From Paraburkholderia fynbosensis (lineage in GTDB: Bacteria > Pseudomonadota > Gammaproteobacteria > Burkholderiales > Burkholderiaceae): a DNA stretch of 64,000 nt. Shown piece by piece: positions 28,621 through 38,173 of the stretch (positions are counted from its first letter, which is position 1; the number at the start of each line of letters is the position of its first letter). A program made the position numbers and the translations under genes. The notes below the pieces were generated by a model. It was given only the letters and a program-made list of their open reading frames with translations, did no database searches and was not told where the DNA came from. The stretch spans positions 1 to 64,000 of the forward strand of contig NZ_CADIKI010000030.1 of the NCBI RefSeq assembly GCF_902859935.1, written 5' to 3'.

Positions 28621-29439
28621 ATGAATCGCAGTGCTAATGGACTAGCAGCGCTCCTCATCGCAGTCTGCAGTACGCCGTCGCTCGCGGACGATCCGGGCTC
28701 CGCCGAAACGGACGCGCACTGGCAGTTCGCACTCGCGCCTTATCTATGGCTGCCGAGCGTGAGCGGAACATTGCGCTTTACGCTTCCGCGGGGAGGGGCC
28801 GATGCGTCCACCGGGCCCTACAACTATCTGCAAAACCTGCGGTTCGCGCTGATGCTGCAGGGCGAAGCACGAAAGGGCGACTGGAGTATTTTCGGCGACA
28901 CAATCTATCTGAACTTCGGGCGCCATGAGGGCTCGGTCAACGCATTCAACGGCGCCCTCGGATCGGGTGAGACCCAGCGCAGCGTCGAGACGAGCCTGAG
29001 CGGTGGACTCGTCGAGGTAGGCGGCGGACGTACCGTGCTGCGACAGCCCTGGGGCAATGTCGACGCGATAGTGGGTATGCGGTACCTCGGTATAAAGGCG
29101 ACGCTGGACGTCTTGTATTCTGCGAGCGTCGAAGGCGGTCCGTCGGTGAACCCGAATGTTCACGCATCGGAAGTCCAGAACATATTCAACGGCTTCGCTG
29201 GCGTGCGTGGACGTCTGCTGCTTAGCGGGGACGGGCGCTGGTATGTCCCGTACTATCTCGACGTCGGGACCGGAAGCTCGAGGTTCACCTGGCAGGCGCT
29301 GGCCGGGGTGGGCTACGCCGCGAGGTGGGGGGATGTCAGTCTGACGTACCGATACCTCGCGTTTTACGGCTCGGGCGATCAACTTGTACAGACACTGCGC
29401 TTCAGCGGTCCGAGTGCGAACATCACGTTCAGATTTTAG
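28621..29439 (+). CDS. outer-membrane beta-barrel protein
   Basis: Exported protein of 272 residues with a signal peptide (SANGLAALLIAVCSTPSLAD) and a beta-barrel pattern throughout: HWQFALAPYLWLPSVSGTLR, DWSIFGDTIYLNFGRHEG, WGNVDAIVGMRYLGIKATLD, WYVPYYLDVGTGSSRFTWQA and VSLTYRYLAFYGSGDQLVQT. It ends NITFRF with a terminal Phe, the usual signal for outer-membrane insertion. The ATG at 28621 fits the signal peptide; an upstream in-frame start at 28585 is less likely. No ligand or transport role can be inferred. It is divergent from the BamA-like gene. Confidence 0.78.
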   Translation: MNRSANGLAALLIAVCSTPSLADDPGSAETDAHWQFALAPYLWLPSVSGTLRFTLPRGGADASTGPYNYLQNLRFALMLQGEARKGDWSIFGDTIYLNFGRHEGSVNAFNGALGSGETQRSVETSLSGGLVEVGGGRTVLRQPWGNVDAIVGMRYLGIKATLDVLYSASVEGGPSVNPNVHASEVQNIFNGFAGVRGRLLLSGDGRWYVPYYLDVGTGSSRFTWQALAGVGYAARWGDVSLTYRYLAFYGSGDQLVQTLRFSGPSANITFRF

Positions 29440-29571
29440 GGGTGGCGGTACCCACGCCCGCAGGACGCCTGTGGACAGGTCAATGCAGCTCGATATCGGT
29501 GGATTGCTGGAAGCCCTGGAAGACGTGAGGCGTGTAACGCGACGCACTGCGCACCAACTGGGTCGTCCGAT

Positions 29572-29736
29572 ATGGACACATTAGCCGAGCTATTGGCTGT
29601 GCGGCGCGAACTCTTCGTCATGGCGCAGCGGATTGTGGAGCTGGCTAATTCGTGGTTGAGACCAGCTGCAGTTTTTCAGTCGTTTTCGGGGCGCAGAACG
29701 TCGAAACAACTTACGCCGCCAAACTGCCCGGAATGA
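29572..29736 (+). CDS. small hypothetical ORF (54 aa)
   Basis: Starts MDTLAELLAVRRELFVMAQR, a plausible amphipathic helix, and ends in a basic tail. No strong ribosome binding site. Other parts of 29440-29956 show nothing I can support. Confidence 0.25.
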   Translation: MDTLAELLAVRRELFVMAQRIVELANSWLRPAAVFQSFSGRRTSKQLTPPNCPE

Positions 29737-29956
29737 GTTCCAAGCTAGTGGTCGTTCACCCGCGTGTCAAAGTTCGTCCGTGGGAGCATGACGACATGAC
29801 GCTCGCAAGGTTTGCGGTATATGCGTGAACCATCTTCGCTCGCGCATCCGCAGTCAGTACGCTTTGCTTCGCACGGCGCCAGCGGATGTGGCGCAGCGCA
29901 GAAGGTCTTCCGGATCGGCCGCGCTCCTGCGTAGCCCGTCGGTTTCGTGTGGTGCG

Positions 29957-31369
29957 TCAAATACGGAAATCCGCCGCCATGTCTTCGTCGCTACGAGCCT
30001 GGATCTTCCCGGATCGGCATGCACGTACGAACACCCCATAGTCCTTCTCATTCTGCTCGGCATAGGCAAACGCGTATTCGGTGAGCGCGTCGGCAAACCG
30101 GTTTCCGCTACCCAGATAGGCCGCAATCTCGATGGCCTTTCCGCTTGCCTTGGCGTGAGATCGGGCGAGCGCCCAGCCGCAGATGCGAGCGTAGCCTTGC
30201 ATGATCGTGTTGTTCATGCGCTCGACTTCGGCCGACACTTTCATGTCGCGCAACTGACGGAAGTAGAACTCGCGGCCCGCGGGGCCGGTGGTCCAGCCGA
30301 GAAAGGCATCGCTTGCGGCCTGCAGCAGCCGCTGCCCGGAGACCACGCGCTGCCCCTGGCGTTGCACGGCCTCAGTGGGGAAATAACGCGCGATGACTGA
30401 CTCACGCGCCTCCTTGACCTGGAGGAAAAGCGGAGCGCCGTGGCCGTCAACGAGCAGCAGCACGAGGCAGAAGGTGCCGACGCTGCCGACGCCCACGACC
30501 TTGAACGCCACGTCCTGAAGCTCGAACTGTTCGATCAGCGCCCGACGCTCGGTCGAGAGAGTGCCGAGATAGTCGTCAAAGGCGCTGGCGAGTTTGCCGT
30601 CCCACGCCGTCGTGTTGGACCACGCCTCGTCCTTACCGAGCAGGGTGTTGGGTCCGGCCGGATGAAACAGCGCGGGTGGCGCGTCCAGGAGCGACCACCG
30701 ACCGTTATCCTGCGTCGCCATCCTGGCCAGCATGCTTTCATTGGTCCGCCCGACGGCCTTTTCCTTCGTCTTGAGCAGCAGGCGCCGACCTTCCTCGGTG
30801 GCAGCCGTGTCCATCATGTGTTCGAACGTTACGATCTCGTGCCAGAGATCCAGCGTGCTGTACGCTGAGTACTCGCGCATGCGGTCGCGATACTCGTGCG
30901 CGACGGTCGCCACGAAATCGCCGATCGGCCCATTGCTCACGCCCATATGCTGCCCCGCGATCACGAAGCTGGCCGCAAGGCGTTTGACGTCCCATTCCCA
31001 CGGTCCGGTCGCGACTTCGTCGAAATCGTTGAGGTCGAAGACCAGTTGCCTCTCGGGCGTGGCAAAGCCGCCGAAATTCGAAAGATGGGCGTCGCCGCAA
31101 ATCGGAAACGTGATTCCGGTGTTCACCGTTGCCGCGAGATCGTGCGCCTGGAGTACCGCACTTCCGCGAAAAAACGTGAAAGGCGAGACGGACATGCGTC
31201 CATATCGCAGCGGCACGAGTGCTTTTACACGCCCGGCACTGTTTTGCCTGAGCAGTTCGATCGGATCGCGGTCGGTGTCGCCGATTTGCGCGTGCAGGGA
31301 TCGCTTCGCGCGTTCCCGTGCCTCGCGCCCAATTTCCTGCCGCCGCGCCAAGGTTTGAATTTCTGCCAT
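29957..31369 (-). CDS. DUF2252 protein (kinase-like fold)
   Basis: Cytoplasmic protein of 470 residues. The start at 31369 has GGAG six bases upstream (the frame is open to 31384). It contains the DUF2252 hallmarks: SVSPFTFFRGSAVLQAHDLA near the N-terminus, FPICGDAHLSNFGGFATPER and LVFDLNDFDEVATGPWEWDV. The HLSN and DFDE motifs resemble the catalytic loop and metal-binding residues of protein-kinase-like and aminoglycoside-phosphotransferase folds, so phosphotransfer is possible but untested. The C-terminus (YARICGWALARSHAKASGKA) is also typical. It appears to stand alone. Confidence 0.9.
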   Translation of the reverse strand: MAEIQTLARRQEIGREARERAKRSLHAQIGDTDRDPIELLRQNSAGRVKALVPLRYGRMSVSPFTFFRGSAVLQAHDLAATVNTGITFPICGDAHLSNFGGFATPERQLVFDLNDFDEVATGPWEWDVKRLAASFVIAGQHMGVSNGPIGDFVATVAHEYRDRMREYSAYSTLDLWHEIVTFEHMMDTAATEEGRRLLLKTKEKAVGRTNESMLARMATQDNGRWSLLDAPPALFHPAGPNTLLGKDEAWSNTTAWDGKLASAFDDYLGTLSTERRALIEQFELQDVAFKVVGVGSVGTFCLVLLLVDGHGAPLFLQVKEARESVIARYFPTEAVQRQGQRVVSGQRLLQAASDAFLGWTTGPAGREFYFRQLRDMKVSAEVERMNNTIMQGYARICGWALARSHAKASGKAIEIAAYLGSGNRFADALTEYAFAYAEQNEKDYGVFVRACRSGKIQARSDEDMAADFRI

Positions 31370-31478
31370 GATGCACTCCACCATGTGGAACCGAACATCG
31401 ACGGTTGCCCAGGCGCTGCACGTCGGGCGCCAAGGAAAAGGGAAACGGAGTATCGGCCTGGCATCCAGATTCCAGGCT

Positions 31479-31886
31479 TCAGTTCTTTCGCTGCAGTTGC
31501 CATGGGCCGCTGGCGGAGCGGCAATACTGCGGGTGCAAACTCATCGACTGCCCTTTCGCGTTCAGCACGACGGCGACGAACCGGCATGTCATGTCGCCGT
31601 GCTTCTCCGTGTCGCCAGGCGTGAGCGTGGCATCGATCTTCACGCTGTTGCCCGTGCCTTCATTCCTCCACTGCGCCGACTCGCCGTCGCTCTTCGTATT
31701 CAGGGCGAGCTCGGCGGCTTTCTTGATTGAGTCGATGTCGGGCTGCTTCATGTAGCTCATCGGCGTGTCGTTCAAAAAGCCGAGGTTCGCGCACGACGCC
31801 GCGTGCGCGCCGAAGAGGAGCGCGACACCCAATATTGCGCGGGGTGTAACGCGCAGGATTCGAATCATCCGGATGTGTGGACGCAT
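31479..31886 (-). CDS. exported hypothetical protein (135 aa)
   Basis: The start at 31886 has GGAG with good spacing; the open frame runs to 32006. The N-terminus is basic then hydrophobic (ILRVTPRAILGVALLFGAHA) with a likely cleavage before SCANLG. The mature part contains MKQPDIDSIKKAAELALNT, a strand-rich segment (NSVKIDATLTPGDTEKHGDM) with TCRFVAVVL, and ends SLHPQYCRSASGPWQLQRK. The two Cys may pair. The C-terminal layout resembles small surface-antigen/RT0821-type proteins, but I cannot assign a family. A palindromic element lies 190 bp upstream. Confidence 0.68.
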   Translation of the reverse strand: MRPHIRMIRILRVTPRAILGVALLFGAHAASCANLGFLNDTPMSYMKQPDIDSIKKAAELALNTKSDGESAQWRNEGTGNSVKIDATLTPGDTEKHGDMTCRFVAVVLNAKGQSMSLHPQYCRSASGPWQLQRKN

Positions 31887-32075
31887 GTGTTTCTCCATCA
31901 AATTCCATAACGCTGTTCCGCGCGCCCAATTTCGGCAGGCCAAGGGGCCGCCGCATGCATCCAGGCGTCGTGGTGCCAAAACGCAAAAAACGGGGAACTG
32001 GTGCACCTGACCGTTCTTGCACGCTTACGGTGTTCAGTCAGTACGAGAGTGTGATCCACGCCACGGCGGTTATCG

Positions 32076-32114
32076 ATAGGGAGTTGGGGCAGTTCGATTG
32101 CACCTTCGGGCAAT
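32076..32114 (-). promoter_or_regulatory. conserved palindromic element, copy C
   Basis: Minus strand: ATTGCCC, four bases, GTGCAAT, five bases, TGCCCC, three bases, CCCTAT. It faces the small exported protein gene 190 bp downstream and lies 185 bp before the divergent gene at 32299. The rest of 31887-32298 holds no supportable gene. Confidence 0.6.
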
Positions 32115-32298
32115 TTGGGGCAGTCGCCTTCCAATCCGCCGATGCGATTGATACATTACGCAGTTGGAAACTGCGCGAGCGTCGACGCCACCCGACGTCT
32201 GGCAATGCGTATGAGCGCCATTACCCCGGCGTAGACGTCGCCGAAATGACGACCCAACTGGCTAAGCTCTGCACTCACCACCGGAAGAAAGGATGAGC

Positions 32299-33297
32299 AT
32301 GCTGAAGATATCCGTCGATGTCTTTCGATGCCACCACTGCCAGAGGACTCGCCTTTACGCATGCGCACTGCTGCTCGCAGTAGTTCAGTCGTTCGCGCCA
32401 ATCGGTGCTTGTGCGCAAAGTGTTCCTGCCTGGACCGGACCAGATGTTCAGCGACGCGCGAATGGCGTGCTGGCGCTTCTATCGTTTTCAGTCACGCCGG
32501 ATCTTTCGGCGAGTTCGCTTGGCATCCGCAACGGCGCAACCGGGAATCCGTCCCTGAACATGACCCAGGTTGGGGGCGGCTTCACGCTGAGCCCGAACTT
32601 TCCGCTCTATCTGGAAGGCGCAATCGGCGGGTCGCGCTACGATCCCACGTTCGTTGTCTCGGACGGCCAGCAGCAGCGTGCGTTGCCGACCCGATGGACC
32701 AACGTCGCCGCGACTGGCGGCATCGGCTGGGACTTTCCGCTAAACGAGAAAAAGGATCTGGTCATTCGCCCGATCTTCAACTTTTCGCTTGGCGAGGTGC
32801 TGAGCGACGCCAGCGCAGCGCAATTTCTCGTCAACCGGAAGGTGGACAAGAACATTGATTTCATCCGCGACGGTTCGCTCAGCGCCTATGGCCTGGGAGG
32901 TTCGTTGATGCTGGGCTGGTATCCCCGCAAGGAACCCTATGAATTCGATCTGGAGCTTCGTTTCACCGACATTTATCTGCAAAGTTTCGGTTCCTCTGGC
33001 GCGGTCCGCGGGTCGGCCAACGCGCAGTCCACGAACCTGTATGCGCGCTGGCGCGCGCCGACCGGCCTGCTCGTGCTGCACCGGCCGCTGCGGTACGTCC
33101 TGGAACTGTCGCATTCGACCTACCTCGGCAGCCAGGCCGACGTCCTCGGCTTTAATCAGCTGACATCGCTCGGCGCCGGCCTGGAAATCGACACGGGCGC
33201 CGTGACGAAGCTCTTCTCTCGTGTGCGCATTGTCGCGCGGTATGCTTTCGGCAAGGACGTGACGGGCGCGTCGCTGGGCCTTGCGCTCAGCTTCTGA
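32299..33297 (+). CDS. exported outer-membrane beta-barrel protein
   Basis: Protein of 332 residues. The ATG at 32299 has AAAGG at proper spacing; an ATG two codons earlier is also possible. The signal segment (YACALLLAVVQSFAPIGACA) is followed by a helical stretch DVQRRANGVLALLSFSVTPD. Barrel strands come next (GGGFTLSPNFPLYLEGAIGG, WTNVAATGGIGWDFPLNEKK, YEFDLELRFTDIYLQSFG), and the end ASLGLALSF finishes in Phe. It may be related to autotransporter-type or Solitary outer-membrane barrels; no function known. A truncated copy of its first part is at 2142-2417. Confidence 0.75.
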   Translation: MLKISVDVFRCHHCQRTRLYACALLLAVVQSFAPIGACAQSVPAWTGPDVQRRANGVLALLSFSVTPDLSASSLGIRNGATGNPSLNMTQVGGGFTLSPNFPLYLEGAIGGSRYDPTFVVSDGQQQRALPTRWTNVAATGGIGWDFPLNEKKDLVIRPIFNFSLGEVLSDASAAQFLVNRKVDKNIDFIRDGSLSAYGLGGSLMLGWYPRKEPYEFDLELRFTDIYLQSFGSSGAVRGSANAQSTNLYARWRAPTGLLVLHRPLRYVLELSHSTYLGSQADVLGFNQLTSLGAGLEIDTGAVTKLFSRVRIVARYAFGKDVTGASLGLALSF

Positions 33298-33386
33298 CCG
33301 TTGATGCGACGCGGCCCCGGATTGGCAGGCGAGCCTGATACTGGCTCTGCTGCTGCAACCAATGAAAATGGTTTCGGCAAGACACA

Positions 33387-34517
33387 ATGAAAAGATCGGC
33401 CCATTGGCTCGTCATACTCAGTTTCCTCATATTGGCGTCGCCCATGAACGGGGCCGCGGCTGAGGCGATCCGAGCAGTGGACGGTGCTGGAAGCGTCTCG
33501 GCGTCGGCCGGTGGCGCGAGCGGCCCGGTGAGGGTCGCGATTGCTCCCATCGCGCCCTTTGTGCTGCCGCAAGAGGGGACGCCGGAGGGCTTCAGCATAG
33601 ACATCTGGAACGAAGTCGCACGCCGCATGAGTGTCGACTTCATCTGGCATCGGGTTCCGACGCAGTCGGATCTGCTGTCCGCTGTTCAGCGTGGTGAAGC
33701 GGATGTCGCCATTGCGGCGATCACCATGACACCGGAGCGCGAAAAAACAGTCGACTTCTCTTTGCCTTATTACGACTCCGGCCTGCAGATCATGGTGCGC
33801 GCGCAAAACGACAACCCGTTCGTTGCATCGTTCTGGTCGGTTCCGTGGCTCGCCATCGGTCAACTCCTGCTCGCAGCGGCTCTCATCGTCTTTCTGCTTG
33901 CCAATCTGGTATGGCTGATGGAGCGCAAGCACCACGTCAACTTTCAGAAGCCGTGGCTGCGTGCAGTGGGCGAGGGCCTATGGGTGACCATGCTCATCAT
34001 CGCGACGGGCGAGCACGGCGAGCGCGAAACGGCGGGCATATGCAAGCGGGTACTCGTGCCTGCAATGTGGTTGATCGGCGTCGTGCTGATTGCCCAACTG
34101 ACGGCCACCGTCACCTCGTCGCAGACGGTCGCGCGCCTGCAGTCGAACATTCGGGGACCGGAAGATCTGCCTGGCAAGACGATCGGCACGGTGCCGGGAA
34201 CTGTCGCCGCGGATTACCTCACCGGTCGCGGCCTGCCGTTCCAGAACGTGAACAATGCGGGCGAAGGGTTCCGGATGCTGATGCAAGGCGACGTGCAAGC
34301 CATTGTCTACGATGCACCAACGCTTCAATACTGGGCTGGCAGGCTCGGCAACGGCGCACTTGTCGTGGTCGGTCCGATATTCAGGCCCGAGAGGTATGGC
34401 ATTGCCGTCAGCAACGGCAGTGCGTTACGCAAGTCCATCAATGAAACGCTGCTCGCCATGTACGAGGATGGAACCTACGAGAAGATCTACGGGAAGTGGT
34501 TTTCCCAAGCCAGATAG
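33387..34517 (+). CDS. ionotropic glutamate-receptor-like channel (periplasmic-binding/pore fusion)
   Basis: Inner-membrane protein of 376 residues with the GluR0-like order S1, TM1, pore loop, TM2, S2. After a signal peptide, S1 (about 47-140) contains the ligand-binding pattern ITMTPEREKTVDFSLPYYDS; R118 corresponds to the Arg that binds the amino-acid carboxylate. TM1 is about 154-177 (WLAIGQLLLAAALIVFLLAN), the pore loop about 193-212, TM2 about 222-246 (VPAMWLIGVVLIAQLTATVT), and S2 includes AIVYDAPTLQYW with D309 in place of the amino-group ligand. The loop reads ATGEHGERE instead of the potassium-type TVGYGD, so selectivity may differ. It lies 90 bp after the barrel gene. Confidence 0.85.
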   Translation: MKRSAHWLVILSFLILASPMNGAAAEAIRAVDGAGSVSASAGGASGPVRVAIAPIAPFVLPQEGTPEGFSIDIWNEVARRMSVDFIWHRVPTQSDLLSAVQRGEADVAIAAITMTPEREKTVDFSLPYYDSGLQIMVRAQNDNPFVASFWSVPWLAIGQLLLAAALIVFLLANLVWLMERKHHVNFQKPWLRAVGEGLWVTMLIIATGEHGERETAGICKRVLVPAMWLIGVVLIAQLTATVTSSQTVARLQSNIRGPEDLPGKTIGTVPGTVAADYLTGRGLPFQNVNNAGEGFRMLMQGDVQAIVYDAPTLQYWAGRLGNGALVVVGPIFRPERYGIAVSNGSALRKSINETLLAMYEDGTYEKIYGKWFSQAR

Positions 34518-34528
34518 GCGTCCGGATC

Positions 34529-34690
34529 ATGGATGATTTGAGGGCTGCTGTTGAATTGATCCAGCGAAGGCCAGGCGGGCGAGAGGACTCGCGTGAAGTG
34601 GATGAATGGCTATCGCTGACCATCCTGGTCATCGCGGCGGGAGCTGGCAATCGGTGGATCTCATCCTACCTATGGCCTGATACGGCGTGA
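34529..34690 (+). CDS. small hypothetical ORF (53 aa)
   Basis: Begins MDDLRAAVELIQRRPGGRED and includes a hydrophobic segment (SLTILVIAAGAGN). It starts 11 bp after the channel gene but has no clear ribosome binding site. No family recognised. Confidence 0.3.
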   Translation: MDDLRAAVELIQRRPGGREDSREVDEWLSLTILVIAAGAGNRWISSYLWPDTA

Positions 34691-34746
34691 GTCCTGATTG
34701 ACGTTACTCGTTGTCAGAGCACTGGACGCGGTTGCATCCTGTACTG

Positions 34747-35165
34747 TTAGCCGCGTACGGGCTTCAGCAGACAGATTTGCTGCGCGGCGTCCGCAAGGCT
34801 TTCGTTGACCGGGCCCGGGTCGGGCAATGCCGCATGGTTCTTCGGGTTCGACGACTGCTTGCCGCTCGCGGCGTTCGGAGAATTGCCGAAGTTGACGCGA
34901 CGATCATGTAGACCTGGGCTTCGGAAATCCTCGGCAAATTCGGCGTTAGGCCGACGTCGAACTGGACGGGCGCGAGCGTCTTTACGGTCGTCGCATCGTC
35001 GAGTTCCGCGGTCAGCCTGGCGAACATCTCCGCTTGCAGGTTCGCGTCGGAGATCACGGTCGGCAGGATGAGGCTGCTCCCACCGTATCCGGCGTGCGTG
35101 GCTGTCGTCGGGGGTGCCGTGGCGGTCCTGGGTGCGGATATGAGGAAGTTGCTGCGGGTCGTCAT
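34747..35165 (-). pseudogene. frameshifted hypothetical protein
   Basis: From 35165 the frame reads MTTRSNFLISAPRTATAPPT and continues through YGGSSLILPTVISDANLQAE and APVQFDVGLTPNLPRISEAQ to VYMIVAS. It then becomes Arg-rich. Moving to the neighbouring frame gives a sensible continuation, NFGNSPNAASGKQSSNPKN, then ESLADAAQQICLLKPVRG and a stop at 34747. A one-base indel near 34890 therefore seems to break a gene of about 138 residues. Function unknown and the start is uncertain. Confidence 0.4.
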
Positions 35166-35516
35166 TGGCGGCAGGTGTTGAAAAGGAAGTCTACGGGCGT
35201 GCGCCCGGCCGTCAGGACAGGAGTGGATTTGCCCGACGTCGCGTGATAACGCGAGTCGACCGCGGTGATCTGAAACTGTCTCGAGTGGAAAGGCAGACGC
35301 GCCGCAGCGCTCATGAACTAGAAGCGCCTGCTCCGGATCAAGGTCAGTCCAACTGGCCGCATCTGCGAGGCTGCGCAGTCCCGCGCGATCGAGAACCGCC
35401 GGGCCCTGCGAACCGGGCGTTCTCGTGGAGGTGTGTTCGTACGCCGCCCGTTCCAATCGGGGGAACTTGCAATAACGCCAGATAGCACTGCCGTTTATGA
35501 AGCCAAATCCTGTTTC

Positions 35517-35550
35517 GTTAAAGGGCAAGCTGCTTGCCCCAACACCCTAT
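35517..35550 (+). promoter_or_regulatory. conserved palindromic element, copy D
   Basis: GGGCAAG, five bases, TGCCCC, three bases plus A, CCCTAT. The left ATTGCCC arm is lost (GTTAAA). It points to the AspT-family gene 148 bp downstream. Confidence 0.5.
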
Positions 35551-35697
35551 GGCGCCGTATTGGCATCTGTCGCAAACTGTCCTGGAGAGCGAATGTTGTC
35601 TTGAAATAAAAAATGCGCACAGTTCGGTCACTGCGGGTGTCGCTTCCTTGCGTTTGCCGGGCACTGTCTGGTAAGTCGGACTATAAAACACAATACA

Positions 35698-37395
35698 ATG
35701 AAATGCTCTATCGGATTCATCGCTGATGTGCCCATGGCCGTGCTTTTCATTACGGTGGGATTGGGCTACCTCATCGGGAAGCTGCGTGTCGGACCGATCC
35801 AGCTCGGAGGCATCTGTGGAACGCTGATCGTCGCTCTCGCGCTCGGACAGACCGGCTGTCAGTTGCATGGTGAATTGAAGGATGTCGCCTTCGCGCTTTT
35901 TATCTTTGCCATGGGTTATTCAGGGGGGCCGCAATTTTTTGCGAACCTCAACCGTTCCAGTGTTCGATACATGATGCTGCCGCTGCTTGAGGCAGTCGTC
36001 GTATTGACCGTCGTGCTCACTGCCGTGCCGATGTTCGGACTTGACGCCGGCACGGCCGCCGGGCTTGCCGCTGGCGCCGCGACTGAGTCGGCTGTAGTCG
36101 GGACAGCCGCCGAAGCGCTGAGGCATCTGGGTCTGGATGCCGCCGGGGTCACTCGCATGGAAGCGAACATCGCCACGGCGTATACGCTGACATATCTGGT
36201 GGGGCTGATCAGTATTGTTTTCTTTACAAGCCAGATAGCGCCTGCATTGCTACGGATCAACCTGCGGACTGCGTCAAAGGAGTTGGCCGCCAGGATGGAA
36301 GCCGCCTCCGACGAGGACGTGGCAAGCCAGCCCGCATTGCCGCGGCTGGTAGGTCGGGCCTATTGCGTCGAACGTGCTGCCGGCATGACGGTGCAGGCAC
36401 TGGAGCGTGCGGTCGGCATGCGCACGCTTGTAATCGGTCTGTTCCGGCAGGGCGCCAGGATCGAAGCGGGACCAGACGCAACGCTCGTCGAAGGAGACAT
36501 CGTTGCGCTAATCGGCGTACGGGACCGTATTCTTAAGGCCGGAGAACTGACCGGTTCGGAGGTACTGCTGCCCGAAGGGCACTCCGACGCGCTCCAGTTA
36601 AACGAGCATCAGGTGATCATTAGCGGGTCATTCATCAATGGACGTACGCTCGCGGAACTTGCACGGGCCGCAACGCAGAAGCACCTTCGCGAGGTGTGGA
36701 TCCAGCAGGTCATACGCTCCGGTCACAGCCTTCCGATTACGCCCGCCACGCGCCTGCAGCACGGCGACAAGGTAACGATCGTAGGCGTGGAGCCTGCCTT
36801 GAGTGCTGCGACGCGGGAACTCGGTGCGCTGGCCCGTACAAGCGAAGTCACCGATCTCGTATTCCTATGCATCGGTATATTGGTCGGCCTTGCTGTCGGC
36901 AGTCTGACACTGAAAGTGGGGCCCATTCCACTTTCCCTTGGCAGTGGCGGCGGCGCATTGCTCAGCGGGCTGGTGTTTGGATGGATCAATTTCAAGAAGC
37001 CCGAAATGGGTGCGATACCGGGCGCGTCCGTCCAACTGCTGAAAGATCTGGGACTGGCGATCTTCGTCGCGTGCGTCGGATTGTCTGCTGGTCCCGATGC
37101 GATCGTGCTGATCCGCAAACATGGTGCGGTGCTGCCGCTGATCGGGCTAGCTGTCTCGCTGGGGCCTGCGTGCATGTCTCTGTGGATCGGTCACAAGCTT
37201 CTCAAAATCGAAGGGCCGTTGCTCATCGGTGCCATTGCTGGCCAGCACGTCAGCACGCCGGCCATCAGCGCTATCACGGCAGCCAGCGAGAGCTCGTTGC
37301 CGCTTCTGGGCTATACGGTTACCTACGCGATCGCCAACGTTCTGCTTCCGGTGCTTGGCCCAATCATCATCGCGCTGGCCTACGCCATGCGGTAA
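35698..37395 (+). CDS. AspT/YidE-type permease with two TrkA-C domains
   Basis: Inner-membrane transporter of 565 residues of the aspartate:alanine exchanger family (TC 2.A.81). Two homologous membrane halves of about five helices each (MAVLFITVGLGYLIGKLRVG with GPIQLGGICGTLIVALALGQ; LVFLCIGILVGLAVGSLTLK with GPIPLSLGSGGGALLSGLVF) flank a cytoplasmic region with two TrkA-C (RCK_C) domains at about 215-290 and 295-380 (AVGMRTLVIGLFRQGARIEA; GRTLAELARAATQKHLREVW). The repeated GPIxL-x-x-G motif and the GxxTPAI motif (HVSTPAISAITAASESS) are typical. The substrate is probably an amino acid or carboxylate, but no decarboxylase gene lies next to it. The ATG lacks a strong ribosome binding site. A palindromic element is upstream. 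Confidence 0.88.
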   Translation: MKCSIGFIADVPMAVLFITVGLGYLIGKLRVGPIQLGGICGTLIVALALGQTGCQLHGELKDVAFALFIFAMGYSGGPQFFANLNRSSVRYMMLPLLEAVVVLTVVLTAVPMFGLDAGTAAGLAAGAATESAVVGTAAEALRHLGLDAAGVTRMEANIATAYTLTYLVGLISIVFFTSQIAPALLRINLRTASKELAARMEAASDEDVASQPALPRLVGRAYCVERAAGMTVQALERAVGMRTLVIGLFRQGARIEAGPDATLVEGDIVALIGVRDRILKAGELTGSEVLLPEGHSDALQLNEHQVIISGSFINGRTLAELARAATQKHLREVWIQQVIRSGHSLPITPATRLQHGDKVTIVGVEPALSAATRELGALARTSEVTDLVFLCIGILVGLAVGSLTLKVGPIPLSLGSGGGALLSGLVFGWINFKKPEMGAIPGASVQLLKDLGLAIFVACVGLSAGPDAIVLIRKHGAVLPLIGLAVSLGPACMSLWIGHKLLKIEGPLLIGAIAGQHVSTPAISAITAASESSLPLLGYTVTYAIANVLLPVLGPIIIALAYAMR

Positions 37396-37769
37396 GCGAG
37401 ACGCTGCGCTGACCGAGAGCTTGCGCTGAGTCCACTGTTGATTTATTTGCGGATGTAGCAGCCTGGCGGCACGGGGCAACGATTTCATATAGTAGGCGTC
37501 GACATGTCGCTCCCTTTCGCTCGACGACGGAAAGCCCGTCGCCCGCGACGTTGAACGGGGTGGGCAAGTGATGATCTGGGAAAATTGCAATCACAAACTG
37601 CGTCGAAGTGATCTTGACTACGATGCCGCGATCTACGCGGTATCAATGACACGGCTTTCGTGGGCAATCGATGGACTACCAGCAGAAGCCATGGGATTGG
37701 AAACATAGGGCGTGATATGCGTGATGGTAATTCGTTTCGTTACCGTGCATATGCCGACAGCAGAGTCGG

Positions 37770-38115
37770 CCTTCTCGACGCCCGGCGGATAGATCTGGAG
37801 TTCGTCCTCGCGATTCAATGCGGTGTTGTAGCGGGTCGCATTGGCGCCGCTAGCGACGACCCGATGCAAAGGCCGTCGCGAGGCAGGTTGCCCTGGGCTA
37901 CCACCGAGAAATCGTAACTGCCGGTCTCAAGCCGTACGTCGTCCACCGCTAGCCGCTCGTGCCGCATCACGGCATGGCTAGAACGCAGAAGCCGATGCTC
38001 AAAATATCCCCCGGACACGACATGAAACGCGTCCAGTGGCTCGAACCCGGTGTAGATGTGCTCCAAATACATTCGACGCTTTCTTTTCAGAAAGATTTCG
38101 TTTCTTGGATAACAT
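37770..38115 (-). pseudogene. remnant of an AraC-family regulator
   Basis: On the minus strand the sequence reads RRMYLEHIYTGFEPLDAFHV and VSGGYFEHRLLRS, closely matching LRHTYSGFGPSQAFDVVSGG and GRFEHRLLSS of the intact regulator at 2461-3432. After a frameshift near 37850 it continues ATRYNTALNREDELQIYPPG, against ITRVNTASIHADEIQIYPRG. The C-terminal DNA-binding half is missing altogether. This is a 5' remnant of a second copy. Confidence 0.75.
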
Positions 38116-38173
38116 CTTCCGCAACCACCGTCTACTATTACACACGTTTGAAGCGGCACCACTGCTCCCCGGA

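Noticed and set aside
36696-37412. 238-residue plus-strand frame within the AspT-type gene
   Set aside because: Out-of-frame shadow: Arg/Cys-rich and contained within a transporter gene with clear motifs.
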